NCBI GenBank assembly: GCA_018287875.1 | Contig: JAGVVL010000013.1 | Location: 3,224,001-3,288,000, forward strand | Direction of reading: 5' to 3' | DNA: 64,000 nt | DNA from: Nigrospora sphaerica | Taxonomy: Eukaryota; Ascomycota; Sordariomycetes; Amphisphaeriales; Apiosporaceae | Part shown: piece after piece, positions 1-11,504 of the stretch | Position numbering within the stretch: position 1 is the stretch's first letter | Layout: the number at the start of each line of letters is the position of its first letter | Position numbers and translations under genes: made by a program | The notes under the pieces: model-generated | The model's database searches: none | Told to the model about the DNA's origin: nothing | The model's input: the letters and a program-made list of their open reading frames with translations, nothing else

Positions 1-2563
1 CGCCTTCTTCTTGAATTCGTCAGTCTCCCTACTCCGGACATCTCTCAGGTATTCCAGGATGTCTTGAGCATGCTCGAACTCAATCGTCTTCATGTTCAAA
101 ACGTCGACCAACTCCTTTTCGCAGGCTGTCTTGTCCTCTCCGAGAATTTGCTTTGTCTTGATCGAAGAGATCACGTGCGGTGCGCTCTCTTTATGCTTGG
201 CGGCAAAGTCGGAGTTGTACTTCTTCAGATCTGCTGACGGCTCGATGGCTGTGAAGTCCGCCTTGATGACCTCCTGCACCTGAGCCGGGAGCGAGTTGAG
301 CTTGGTGTTCATGACATGTTGGAAATGGACAACCTGCTCATGCACGCGGGGGTGAGTCGAATCGAGGGCCAAAGCCGCATTCAGGCATCGGAGCGCCAGA
401 ACGTATTTCTCTGCGACATGGTCAGTCTACGGGCGCTCAACCGCTTACAGGCCGATGGGGCGTCTGCGTGTTCACGAACCTCTTCTGACGTAAACATCGA
501 AGCCAGCAATTTGTGCCTCGATGTTTTTGGGACTGTATGCGAGCAGGTGGTTCAGGAACTTGGTCGCGTCGACAAGGGGCTCGGTGGTGGCGGCGAGCTT
601 GAGCCCGTTGGGGTCCTCGTCCTTCTTTTTCTCGTCAACAGGGGCCTTGGCCTTGTTGGGATCCGCCTTGGCAGCCTTTTCGGCAGCATCTCGCTCCGCC
701 TTCTGCGCATCCTTGCGTGCCTTCTTTAATGCCTTCTTGCGCTCCGCGGCATCTTCTCCCTCGGCCTCATCGCCGTTGACACCGTTGGGCAACAACTTCT
801 CGTCGTGCATCTTGACATAGAGGTTGACAGCGGCCAACGCCGAGCGAGAGTAGAAGGGGTGATCGCGCACATGGTCCTCCCATCGAATCATATCGACATA
901 AGCACGGATCTGACCCTTGCGTAATGAAAAGCTGTGGAAGTCGAACTGGTCCTCCTGCCACACATCGAAGATGTTATAAACCGTGTGGAACCGCTTAAGC
1001 GCCAGTCCGATGTTGCCCTTGCGCGCCTGAGCCTCGCCGTCCTCGGTCATGAACCAGACACACTGCATGTCCAGCAAGTCGCTCATGGGGCCGCCGGGAG
1101 AGTCGTTCCTTGTGAACAGCCCGACCGTCTCCAAGCCTTCCGTCGTCTCGTTGTTTCGCAGTTGGTACTTGGCCGCCTTGGTGTTAATGTAACGGTCCTT
1201 GAGATCGAGCTTGCGCGCCTTCGTCATAACCTCGGATGCCTTCTGGGTATTGCCGGCGTGCTTGAGGATTCTGGCCTTTGTCATGTGGAATTCGAGGCTG
1301 TCAGGTATCAGTTCAATGCCCTTCTCCACGTATTCCATGGCCTTTGCCAAGTCACGGCTCAGGTGGTAGTTGTAGTGCTGAGCAAGGTAGTACAGGGCCG
1401 CGCCCTTGCCCTTGAGCGGGTCGTCGTTGGCGTCGGCTGCTGACGACTGGCTGGCTTCCAAATAATCGTGGGCCAAGGCACCCAGGACTTCCTTCTTTGA
1501 CGAGTCGGTGTACAAGTGCTTGAGGTTGGCAAAGGTGGAGGGCACACCCTTGTTCAACATCAAAGACAGGTAGTTCTTGGCTGCTTCGCGGAAATCATCG
1601 CCTAAGTCCAGCTCGATGGTTAGTTGGGCCCTCGACGCAGTAGAACGGGGGCCACTTACCGGAGAGGAAGTCGAGTGGCAATCGTCGGGCCGCATCGCAA
1701 CGCGGGTTCTTCTCAGCAAACTCGTCGTAGATGGCTCTCCTAGCAGCAGCGTCGTCCGGAGCGATGCCCATCACCTCGTTGTGCTTGTCGTAGTATTCAG
1801 CGTGCTCGGCATTTCTCTCCAGCAGTGCCCGGTAGGCCTTGACGGCCTCCTCCTTCTTGTTGAGCTTGCTCAGATACTCGGCGCGAAGCTCCATCACGGC
1901 CAAGCGGTCGAGGTTGTGCTTGGCAATCGACTCGAGGTGGTCCAGGGCTCGCTGGTAATCGCCCTGCTCGGCAATTATCGTGTTCTTGTACATGACGGCC
2001 TCGGAGTTCTCGTAGTCGGTCTTGGAGGGCGGCGTCTTAAGCGACTCTTCGTACGTGGTCAGGATCTTCTCGGCCTGGGCCAGCTCCCCCGCCAGGTGGT
2101 GCGCTACGGCCAGGGCAGTCCAGTTCTGGCGGATTTGAGGGCGAGCCTGCAGCATAGCAGTTCGGCTCTGCACATAGCCCTGGTAGTCGCGCATCTGGAT
2201 CTGCAGGAAGGCGAGGTCGCGCTGGATCTGCACTGACTCGGGCTCGAGCTTCAATGCCGACTTGTAGGCCTTGATGGCCTCCTCAAAGTTCTTCTGGTGG
2301 CGGTACAGCAGGCCGTACACGTGCCAGCAGATGTGCGACTTCATGTCGGCCATCAGGGCCTGCTTGCCGAGCGCAAAGGCCTCATCCGTGTTGCCTTGCT
2401 GATTGATGATCAATGCCTTCATGGCCATGGTGTCGCCATGTTTGGGGTTCTTCTTAAGGATCTGCTCGGCCGCCTTCAGGCCGCGCTTGTATTGTTTATC
2501 CTCATAGTTGCGGATGACTTGGCGGAAGAGAGAGTTCTCTTTCGCGCTGAGAGGTTGAGGCAT
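1..2563 (-). CDS. NAA15: NatA N-terminal acetyltransferase auxiliary subunit (Naa15/Nat1), 5' part
   Basis: Large TPR subunit that anchors the catalytic subunit Naa10 to ribosomes for co-translational N-terminal acetylation. The gene runs off the left edge, so its C-terminus is missing. Exons on the minus strand are 2563-1660, 1601-480 and 410-<1, with GT-AG introns of 58 and 69 bp; all junctions keep frame. The N-terminus MPQPLSAKENSLFRQVIRNY is typical, followed by serial TPRs (for example KNPKHGDTMAMKALIINQQG and HICWHVYGLLYRHQKNFEEA). The exon 1/2 junction restores FLSGDDF and the exon 2/3 junction restores YVRREKYVLALRCL, both matching the family. A Lys/Ala/Glu-rich linker near 640-760 corresponds to the charged linker of animal NAA15. 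A run of ten C (coding strand) lies 8 bases upstream of the ATG. Identification is from remembered family motifs. Confidence 0.95.
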
Positions 2564-3645
2564 GCTCGGCGGGGGGGGGGATTGTGGGCGACGGTGAGTG
2601 CGACGCTTGGAAACTGGCTTGTGAATGACAGCTCGCGGTGTCGAGAAAGGTGTCGAGATGTTCGGGGGGTCGAGTCGAAGTTCAAGTCAAGTCTGGCCCG
2701 CCGTAGAGGAGACAAGAAGCTGTGCCGAAGCCTGCAGGCTGGGGCCTTTTCGGCGTGGAGCGTGGAGCGTGGAGCGTGGAGGGTGGAGGGGTAGCTAAAA
2801 CAAAGCGGACGACCAGGCCAGAAAACCCGGCCAGCTCAGAACGGTAGGAGGTAGATACTTCGTTAGGCGGAAAGCAAGCAACACGGCGCGTTATGCGCCT
2901 TCCTTTGCCAGGAATGGTCAGTTCAATGCTGAGCAAGACCACGCCGCTCGATATCACTTATATAGACGGCTATTGTCTGCCAAACCAAGTACATCTTACG
3001 ATGAGTGGGTTGGTAGCGCTCATTCCTGAGAATCAATGCGCTTGAGACCGTTGAGACAGGTAACGAAAGAGGTACCGAATTGGCAACTTACTGTGCACTC
3101 ATACCATAGACGTACATAAGTAGTACTCGAGTAGGTACATAAGGCAATTGGCGCTGGCGGCCGTGGAAATCCCGATAAGTCGGAGCCTCGGGCGTAGTGA
3201 GTGCTTGGGATGACCCACTACAAATCATCTGCACAAGATGTACCGACATAAGTCATCAAGCCCGCCAGCCCGCCCCCCATCTTCAGGTATAGAGATGCAA
3301 GTGCACACGAAATGAAAGTCATGATCTTGCCAAATTAAGTAGAAGGTCTATATTAAAATCACAGTTGTGCCGTCGTAACTCCAATTACCAGTCTATCAAT
3401 CCTTCTACAGCTCGCTACAGTAGCTAGGGAAATTTACAGGTAGTGCAAGTATAAGTATGTAGGTAGCATATAGAGCGAGATCCGGGGCAAGTATGAGCCG
3501 GGCCCAACTAAGGAACACCGGCCGCTTCGTGTCCCAAAGAAGACATTCTTTAGCACATAGAAAGGCGAGTTTATTATTACATCTATAAATACACACTTCG
3601 TGGCCCCTGCACGCCGCTGTAATATCTGGGCGTCGGGCGCACAGC
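2564..3645. other. Intergenic region: NAA15 promoter side and MIX23 3' side
   Basis: No ORF here has coding character. The stretch holds a G10 tract (2571-2580), a 7-bp tandem repeat (2754-2788) and AT-richer sequence from about 2950 to 3600 with scattered AGGTAC/GTACCT-type words. It should contain the NAA15 promoter and the 3' UTR of the next gene. Confidence 0.6.
2754..2788. repeat. 7-bp tandem repeat (CGTGGAG x4, GGTGGAG x1)
   Basis: Five head-to-tail 7-bp units: four exact copies of CGTGGAG followed by one GGTGGAG. It lies about 190 bp upstream of the NAA15 start codon, in its presumed promoter or 5' leader. The period of 7 does not fit a coding repeat, and no ORF uses it. Confidence 0.85.
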
Positions 3646-4290
3646 TCACGGTTTTCGAACCGTTGTCCCCTGCCGATCCCTCCACTGGTTCAGGGCTTCA
3701 TCAGCGTCTTCGGTTGCGTCATTACATCTTTCTTTGACCAGACCCCATGTCCTCGCCCGAACGATGGTCTCGACTCCTCGCTCTTGTCTGAGAAGTGACG
3801 CCAACTGCTCGGTCCTTGGCTCTTGCGGAAAATACCTCGCCGAGTAGGGGTCCAGCCGCTCGTTAACCACGCGCTCTCGGCTCCTCATCGTTTCGGCCTC
3901 TCTCGAAGCTAACTCCGGATCCTGCGGGTCGGGGCTCGTGGCGACGTAGGCGCAATAGGTCAAGACGTCAGACCGAGACTGCCACGACGGAAACAGCACG
4001 TTTTCCTTGAAGCTCCGGCATGACTCGGGTTCGATTTCCCGCCGCGATGCGTGCTTAAGGACTGATGTCGAGTTGGGGTCGAAGCCCGACTTTGCTGGTG
4101 TGATCAAGGCATTGAGGTTTTGTGTAATTGAATCGTCAACGGCTGCCCGCGATAGCCGGAGAAAGTCTGGAACGCTTGGTCAGACCACTGTGCTCCGGGG
4201 TTCCAGAAACGGTCTTGGCGCACCTCTGAGGGCCACGGTAGAGAAGCAAAACTGCGGTGTCAATGTTGGGTGCTTGGGCAGGTCGGCCAT
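3646..4290 (-). CDS. MIX23/Cid2-family mitochondrial intermembrane-space protein
   Basis: Two exons, 4290-4224 and 4166-3646, with a 57-bp GT-AG intron give 195 aa. The start MADLPKHPTLTPQFCFST is the only ATG that joins in frame; splicing restores ALRDFLRLSRAAVDDSITQN. Family members (Pfam Cid2, caffeine-induced death protein 2; human MIX23/CCDC58) are small helical proteins with conserved cysteines, reported in the mitochondrial intermembrane space. Visible here are Cys15, the ESC...TYC pair in the centre and a C-terminal RTWGLVKERC, which matches the family's R-W-x3-RC ending. Length is near normal for fungal members and greater than the animal protein. It is transcribed divergently from the proteasome gene RPT5 across a 768-bp shared promoter. 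The family call rests on remembered motifs; a role in mitochondrial import is known only for relatives. Confidence 0.82.
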
Positions 4291-5058
4291 CGTATCACGG
4301 GAGGGCGGCCGAGGGGTCGCGCTAACAGCAGCACCCGTGGACGGAGCCGGAGATCTGGACCAGAATATGCCTGCCAGCTTGGCGATTGGGAACCTGAATT
4401 ATTGATTGTTCGGTTGCGAGCGGAGAGGTCGTGTGAAAGGTCACGAGACTACTTACGGTCTCGGGCGCAGAAGCAGCAAGTGCAATATCAATATTCACGA
4501 AAGCTCTATGACGGATGGGTGCAAGTGACGATCGGAGAGCTCGGGTAGCGGATCCACCCGCTTCCACCACTATTCGATGCGGGCCGATAATGCAGAATGG
4601 AGCTATTATGTATTTACACCGTAGCGGCTCTGACCCAGGCCTTACCGTGCCCGTTGAACGAGCCGAAGCTCGGGCCTCGCACCGCGATAAATGCATACAT
4701 CTATGGCACGCATGAGCATGGGACGGGGCCCCGGAGGCTTGCGACAACGCGCCTGCCTTCCAGCCAGCACAGTGAGAGAGTACACACTCCCGTAGTTGCC
4801 TTGCCTTACCGACCTAGTCTGGCCTGAGCCTTGCAGCAGCTCCAGAACTCCCGGCCTTGCGCTTCAGTGGAAGCTGGCACCTCACATCATCACACCCAAA
4901 CATTTCTACCACAACCAAGAGACGTCTCCGCCACCACCAGCGCCCGGCCATCTATTGCATTCGGGCCCATCCGTACTTCCCACTGGCGATTTCCACGTCG
5001 GCGTCATCGTTATCGATATCTCGTCAACTCGCACTTCTCCACACACTCCCCCGTCATC
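4291..5058. promoter_or_regulatory. Shared divergent promoter of the MIX23-like gene and RPT5
   Basis: This 768-bp gap separates two divergent start codons (4290 minus, 5059 plus). No coding ORF is credible. The last ~150 bp before RPT5 is pyrimidine-rich with CACC/CATC words, as expected of a transcribed fungal 5' leader. An imperfect inverted repeat (GAGCCGAAGCTC) sits near 4660-4675. No recognised proteasome control element was found by eye. Confidence 0.5.
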
Positions 5059-6626
5059 ATGTCGAGCTCGCAGGGATTGGAGGATGGCACCCGCCGGCCC
5101 CGCGAGGACAAGAAGGACGCCGGCCGCGGCGACGACGGCGATAAGCAGGACAACAATAAACAGCCTGCCGATGGCGATGCCCAGATGGACGACGCCGAAG
5201 AGGAGGAGGACATCCTGGATGCCGAGGTCCTGAGCCTCAGCACCCAGGATCTCTTGACCCGGAAGCGTCTCCTCGAGAACGATGCCAGAATCATGAAGAG
5301 CGAGTTCCAACGGTTATCGCACGAGAAGGCCACTATGGGCGAGAAGATCAAGGAGAACCAGGACAAGATTGCTAATAACCGGTACACTTCCCACCCCGCG
5401 AGAGAAGGAACCCGCCCCGGCTGACTCTCTCCTTTAGACAGCTTCCCTACCTAGTCGGCAATGTCGTCGAGCTGCTGGACCTCGACCCGACAGCCGAGTC
5501 CTCCGAAGAAGGCGCCAACATCGATCTGGACGCGACAAGGGTGGGCAAGTCGGCCGTCATCAAGACCTCGACCCGCCAGACCATCTTTTTGCCCCTCATC
5601 GGCCTGGTTGATCCGAATACCCTCAAGCCTGGCGATCTGATTGGTGTGAATAAGGATTCCTATCTCGTACTCGACACACTACCTGCCGAGTACGACAGCA
5701 GAGTCAAGGCCATGGAAGTTGACGAGAAACCGACCGAAAAGTACAGTGATGTCGGTGGTCTTGACAAGCAGATCGAGGAGCTTGTCGAGGCCATTGTTTG
5801 GCCGATGAAGGAGGCAGAGCGGTTCAAGAAGATCGGTATCAAAGCACCCAAAGGTATGGCGCTCCTCCTCTTAGCTAACTGTGCCACGACTCTTTGCTGA
5901 CGCCCAGCTACCCAGGCGCTTTGATGTACGGCCCCCCCGGTACCGGCAAGACGCTTTTGGCCCGAGCCTGCGCGGCCCAGACTGATGCAACCTTCCTCAA
6001 GTTGGCTGGCCCGCAGCTTGTGCAGATGTTCATAGGAGACGGCGCGAAACTCGTTCGCGATTGCTTTGCTCTTGCCAAGGAGAAGGCCCCCGCTATCATC
6101 TTCATCGACGAACTGGATGCCGTGGGTACCAAACGATTCGACAGCGAAAAGAGCGGTGACCGAGAGGTGCAACGCACTATGCTGGAGCTTCTGAACCAGC
6201 TCGACGGTTTTGCCTCCGACGACCGTATCAAGGTTCTTGCCGCCACCAACCGTGTGGATGTGCTGGACCCTGCTCTTCTGCGCTCCGGACGTCTGGACCG
6301 CAAGATTGAGTTCCCTCTGCCCAACGAGGAAGCACGTGCCCAGATTCTGAAGATCCACTCGCGCAAGATGAAGGTAGACCCCAGCGTCAACTGGGGTGAG
6401 CTGGCACGGAGTACAGACGAGTTTGGCGGGGCCATGCTCAAGGCCGTGTGCGTTGAGGCGGGCATGATTGCTCTGCGTATGGGCAAGAACAAGATTGGTC
6501 ATGAGCACTATGTCGACGCAATCACTGAGGTCCAGGCGAAGAAGAAGGAGGTGAGTAACATCTGGAATCCCCGTTCAGGAGACGGTCTGCTAACTCGCCA
6601 CTCAGACCGTCAACTTCTACGCATAA
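5059..6626 (+). CDS. RPT5: 26S proteasome regulatory subunit Rpt5 (AAA ATPase, subunit 6A)
   Basis: One of six AAA ATPases of the 19S base that unfold substrates and open the 20S gate. Exons 5059-5381, 5438-5853, 5916-6550 and 6606-6626 (introns of 56, 62 and 55 bp) give 464 aa, longer than animal Rpt5 because of an acidic N-terminal extension ([19 protein letters not shown]). Domains in order are the N-terminal coiled coil ([19 protein letters not shown]), the OB region, and the AAA module with Walker A GPPGTGKT (252-259), Walker [13 protein letters not shown], and the SRH with arginine fingers ([20 protein letters not shown]). The 21-bp last exon encodes TVNFYA; the final FYA is the HbYX-type tail that docks into the 20S alpha ring. 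The sensor-2 area reads [16 protein letters not shown] rather than the more usual DEFNGAQ. Strong call. Confidence 0.97.
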
Positions 6627-7696
6627 TTGCCGAGTTGTCCGTGGTTGGGGGAGGGCCTAGAAGGTGTGATCATAGACAAGGGCATCTGTGTAAGATAACT
6701 TGGTACTGTCTGTGCCTTAATGATTTGGAGGCAATCACATGTGCTCGACCCAACATTGGTATTGAAGCGCCTCGCTTATTTGAAACTAAAGAGCTTTCAC
6801 GTCTCTGCGCACAACATCCCAGCTCACGGTAATGGTCATCTGCTTGCGACACTTGAAGATATAACATGTCCACCATGTCTTCATCCCATGATCATGACAG
6901 TCTCGTTTTGCCCTTCAAGATTGGCCTCTCGCGGCCGATTTTCATGCTATCCTGTAGCGATGTAAAAGGCCAATAAGGAGCTCATCGTGTCCCAAGCTAC
7001 CAGTTTGGCACGCTATTTATATCAAGGCGACGCCATGGGATCAAGATGCGCCGGTTATCTTGCGCACATGGGCAACAAGAAGCCACGGAGAAGGGGAATG
7101 ACGTGTATCGAATATCGACCGCTCTTCAGTACTTGGTATTCAACCTTGGGCCAGAGTCCCTTGAGTGGACCGTGGGAATACCGAAAGGGTGTTGGTTTCG
7201 CTCCTCGTAGGGCCACCACCACAAGATTCCCAAGCAGGATGTCTCGTGGAAGATTTTGGCATGTATTGGTGACAGGGACTGCGGTTTGGAGCTGCTCATG
7301 TGTCAATAGCTTCTTGGTGCAAGAATGGGCTGGGTTTTGTCAGGAAGGACTGGGCAGTTCCTCAGTGTCGTTCTTCACTTTGTTTTCGTGTCAAACAGGT
7401 GTGATGGCTATGCCCGCTAGGGTATAGCAATAGGGCATGTGGATTGCGCTACTATCAATCAACTTCTCATGCCCGCTCTGCCAAAGGGCCCAAAATACTG
7501 ACCGCTTTGAGGCTATCATATTACAAGCAAATTGGCAACCCTGCGTAAGGTTTGATCTTCTTCGTCGCGAAATCGGTATCGCCTTGCTGGCACTTTTGCC
7601 TCCACTGCTTCCGCCTCGTATGCTTCCCAACCATCGTCCAATGCCCCGCGTTGTTGTCAGGTGACCGTTTCGACCGACCTGGCACACCTTAGCGGC
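6627..7696. other. Intergenic region between convergent RPT5 and 2EXR genes
   Basis: Only short ORFs without coding bias are present on either strand. It presumably holds the two 3' UTRs. Nothing else is recognised. Confidence 0.55.
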
Positions 7697-8674
7697 CTAA
7701 ACCCGATACTGGGCAAAAGAACCCCAAATCACGCGAAGGACGAGAAGCAGCAACGTGTTTTCATTCTTGATGTCGATGACGTAAGTGCCGCGGAAGGCTG
7801 CCGAAGGAAAGATGTCCAACAGGGTTTTCCAGAACACAGGGTATCCGTGGGTAGACAAATTATCGCCATACCCGCACTGGCAGGCGGCAGATCTGCCGGC
7901 CCGAACGTCTCGATGCGAGGCTCTGGTACACCCCGTGTGCTGAATCCTGATTGCATGCTTGACGGCCTGGCGCTCGGCCAGGGATAGGGGCCGCGTAATG
8001 TGGTGGCGGAAGACCCCGAGACTGTTCCTGAGGTCGGGCTGAGGCGCCATGTGCGAAAGGGGGCCATTCTCCATATCGCGGCTGACCATATCGCAAAGCT
8101 TACGTTCGCGGGCCAAGCCCGTAACGAAGAGATCGTGCTGGGCGCTCACTAGGGGTCTTCAGCTACTAACTATTCGGTTCAGAGTCGTATCTGTGGAATG
8201 CTCCATGGCTAAACCAGACCTTGGAGGGAGGGTCAGGTGTGGAAAATGGTTCGGCGCACTATAAAGTCGAGGAAGAAATAAGTGAAGAATATACTCACGG
8301 TAGATTTTGCCAACGCGCATATCTTGAGATCTATGGCAGGGAAGGCGGGCAACGACGCCAGCATAGGGTTGAATGTACCCGTGGGTATTAAAGGAAACAT
8401 CAAAGTTGACATCCAGCTGCAAAGTGTAAATTCTCAGAGCCCGGGCACGAGAAGCCTGGCAAGTCGTCATGATCGCAGATTTGAGTGTGGTTGTCGGCTT
8501 GACTCGGTAGTTCATCTCCCAGTCGGAACGGTGGCCGACCTGGTTGATGATGCACTGGTGTATGAAGACATGGCGGCCGCGGGCCTCTTCGATGGTTGCC
8601 ATGTCCCAAACTATATCTCGCAGCTCGGCAGGGAAATCGGTGAAGGGGAACGACGTGGCGTGCAGTGTGTCCAT
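7697..8674 (-). CDS. 2EXR-domain protein, function unknown
   Basis: Two exons, 8674-8299 and 8148-7697, separated by a 150-bp GT-AG intron, give 275 aa. The N-terminus matches the fungal-expanded 2EXR domain: a phenylalanine-rich start, then FPAELRDIVWDMA, a region ending MTTCQASRARALRIYT, and VGKIYLSAQHDLFVTG formed across the splice junction. These motifs are diagnostic of the family, which resembles F-box-like proteins, but no biochemical role is established. The second exon has poorer codon bias after about position 7950, so the C-terminal half is less certain; an extra intron there cannot be excluded. It is convergent with RPT5. Confidence 0.68.
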
Positions 8675-11165
8675 GGCGCCACGAAAGGTCTGGAGCGAGC
8701 ACCGACTTAGTCAAAGGGGGGCAGACGTCCAAACGAAGGCTTCTCGGGGGAAAGTTGCAAACGCGTTAGATGGGAGAGACGGAGAGGGCAACTCTGGGTG
8801 GCCAACCTGACGACCGCGTGCTGGGTCGAGCTCGAGGCGGACCTCGGAGCAAAGATATCTCTTGACGAGGCGCAGGGGCAAGACGAGCGTCACGCGTGGA
8901 GGAGTGATGAATGACTCTTAGGAGTGTCTGGATGCACGGAGAAAACGAGCCGCCTGAGAATACCCGATGTCGATGGCGATAGCGAGGCGGGATCGCAGTA
9001 TACAAAGAAGCCGAGTGGACGAAGGGACACGAGGCTGAGGTTCAAACAAGAGTTGGGAGCCGAGAGCAGCCCAAAAGACAAATTTATTAGAACATCAGCG
9101 GTTGCCTTGCCCTGTGCACCCGCCAAAAATATTGTCTTCATCAATCTACTTAAGACCGGCAGAAGACGGTATCATCATGGCCACTGCGGCCCCGGAGGGG
9201 TCCGGAAGCTCCGCGAGGGACCCGGCATCTGGGCTAGGGGCCAAGGGGAACCTGGTCTAAAGGCAGGTAGCTGTACTGGTGGCTACCGATAAAGTTGACT
9301 GTTTGTTAAAACTCATCCAGGCAACAACTCATTCCAATCGAGGCTTACAGATGAAGTGAATCTGGATCATCACTGGCAACCACAACCAGGTATGAAAAGG
9401 ATGTCACAGGAGCTCAGCACGGCACAGGAGAAGGAGCGGAAACCATCTGCGGGACACAATGGACAAGGCTGTACTCAAAGGTTCTTTTTATCGCTAATAG
9501 TAGCTTCAGGCCATATTCTGACCGTCAACGTGAATGCCCGTTAAGTGGAACATTCTCAGGCATGTAGCCCGGCCTCAGTAGCCAGTCAAGAAGCTTAGCC
9601 AGAGGCCAACGAATAGCCAAAAGCTCACCCAAAAATAACACGAACGCACGGGGCTTTCTGTTCTGGTAAAATAATAGTATATACTTTCAATCAGTGTCAC
9701 TGGGAGCGGTACATGGACCGAAAAGATGTTGCTGGGTGTCACTCCCCTATTGCATCAGGATCCCGGCGGGTGGTGGCAGGTAACAGCTCGGTTGTGCAAC
9801 AAACCTGCAAATCCTAGATAGGTAGGTACTTCGGTATTCATTGGGTTCGGAGTATTGCAATTACACCGGAGCTGCAAGATTCTACTTGTCAGTGGTTGCT
9901 TCTTGGCTTGCCATCCTTCGACATTCGGTGTGGCATACTTGGAAGGCGTAAATGCTTAAGTATGGATTGGCATGTGGGCTCAAGGGTCTAGTTAATGAAT
10001 GCGATGCCTTTGGTCCCAACTAGCAGGATAATCCAGATTATACGTACCTAGCATCCAATTCAAAAGGCGATCACGCTCATTCGCCAGGTGCTCCTTTTGT
10101 TCATCGCAACGTGCTGGTCTATCGAAGAAACTCGACGTAGCCAATTCGGGTCTAGACACAGCTGCTGGATGAAACCGTGCCATTGCTCCCTCGTAGCCTT
10201 TCGACTGCCTTTGCAGGTAGGAATCAGACGTACGCCTGTTTACTGGCTTTATAAATAACTTATCCTTTATCTTTGCTGGTCAGCTTCAAGACCGGATTCC
10301 CCGGCCAGAGGGAGAACAGGGAGTCTCAAGGGTTAGCGTTTGAAAGTTACACTGGCATATTCGGGGCACGGAGAGCGATAAGCAGCGAAATGCCGATTTT
10401 GGAAAATTCGCTGGGGTCGGCCGGGAACTTCTCGGAGACTCCTACAGGATTGCCGATGTTGGCTCAAGGCTGAGAATGGCAATGCAGTAGGATCTGACTC
10501 CTCGGGACGAAGTGCAACTAGCTGAATCGGGCTTCAAGCACCTATGGATGAAAAATAGCGAAGATGAGAAAATTGCCACATTCGGGCGACGTGTGAATCA
10601 AGTCATCCGATTCCATGAGCGACGACATGTATGCCAGCCTTTGGGGGCGATAGACTTGGTCTTGCAACGTGTTTGATCGCGTGGTGTCTCCTCAGTTTAC
10701 TAGGGGCTAGCTACAACTGATAGTAGAAACAAACAACGATGAAGGAGAAAGCCAATGGGCTGCCCTTCCAGCTTGCCAGGGCGCGCTGCGTCATGGCCCC
10801 CTGTCCAGCTCTGGGCAGCAGTGCGTTTCACACGCGCGTTGTGATCAAAAACAGAACTGCCCAGTCAACCAACGTGGCCTAGCCGTTGAGTATACATACG
10901 TCTCCTCCTCTGCACCGAGGCCCTCCTGTGTTTCTATACTGTGACACATCAACTTTGATTGTGTTTTGCAGCCACCGAGTTCATCCCATCCCATTCCATC
11001 CCATCGCGTCCGTTCTGTTGCGACAGCCCCACCTCCGCCTCCATCCCATTCCCCCCCCCGCCTGGATTTCAGCCTAACGCGCATCCCCCGCGCGACGCCC
11101 AAGAAAAGGCGCAACTGGACTCTGCCCAGGACGGGAAGAGAGAAGGAAAACAACGACGGGCGACA
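8675..11165. other. Intergenic region, about 2.5 kb
   Basis: No gene recognised. ORFs are short, overlap on both strands and have no family motifs. The stretch 9550-10750 is distinctly AT-richer than its surroundings. The last 200 bp (10970-11165) is C-rich with repeated CATCCCATTCC-like words and probably forms the 5' leader of the next gene. Confidence 0.55.
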
Positions 11166-11504
11166 ATGGCCTCCACGCGCTCGACCACGGGCCACTCGAA
11201 GCCCCGCGTCCACGCCAGCGTCTCCACGGCGCCCGAGCGCAAGCGCAACGCGACGACGACGACGACGGTGGGCAAGAAGTCGACGACGACGACCAAGCGC
11301 GGGGGCGCCACGGCCACGGGCGGCGTCACCAAGAAGCGCGCGCCCGCCACGCACCACAAGCGCAAGCCGCACCTGAGCGACAAGGTCGCCGGCGCCGTCG
11401 AAAAGGCCGTCGGCACCATCACGCGCAAGCCCGGCAAGAAGGCCGCCGGCACAAAGAAGATGCGTGGCACCGACGGTAAGAACAGCCGCACGCGCAAGGC
11501 CTGA
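11166..11504 (+). CDS. Small lysine-rich basic protein (histone-H1-like composition)
   Basis: A 112-aa single-exon protein, start MASTRSTTGHSKPRVHASVS. It is extremely rich in Lys, Arg, Thr and Ala, with a (Thr)n-Lys linker, a VTKKRAP segment, and a C-terminal block HLSDKVAGAVEKAVGTITRK followed by PGKKAAGTKKMRGTDGKNSR. The DKVAGAVEKAVG block faintly resembles CsbD-type stress repeats, and the whole resembles small conserved filamentous-ascomycete proteins of unknown role. DNA or RNA binding is plausible from charge alone. The frame stays open upstream to 10959 but without a usable ATG, so 11166 is preferred. A possible splice donor (GGTAAGAAC) at 11474 could alter the last few residues. Confidence 0.7.
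   Translation: MASTRSTTGHSKPRVHASVSTAPERKRNATTTTTVGKKSTTTTKRGGATATGGVTKKRAPATHHKRKPHLSDKVAGAVEKAVGTITRKPGKKAAGTKKMRGTDGKNSRTRKA

Noticed and set aside
316..2236. Long plus-strand ORFs (137-219 aa) opposite NAA15
   Set aside because: They are antisense shadows of strongly conserved NAA15 exons and arise from GC-rich codon structure; no motifs.
9550..10750. AT-richer segment considered as a RIP-mutated transposon relic
   Set aside because: It is only moderately AT-rich, with no strong TpA excess, no long AT tract, no terminal repeats and no transposase remnants visible by eye.
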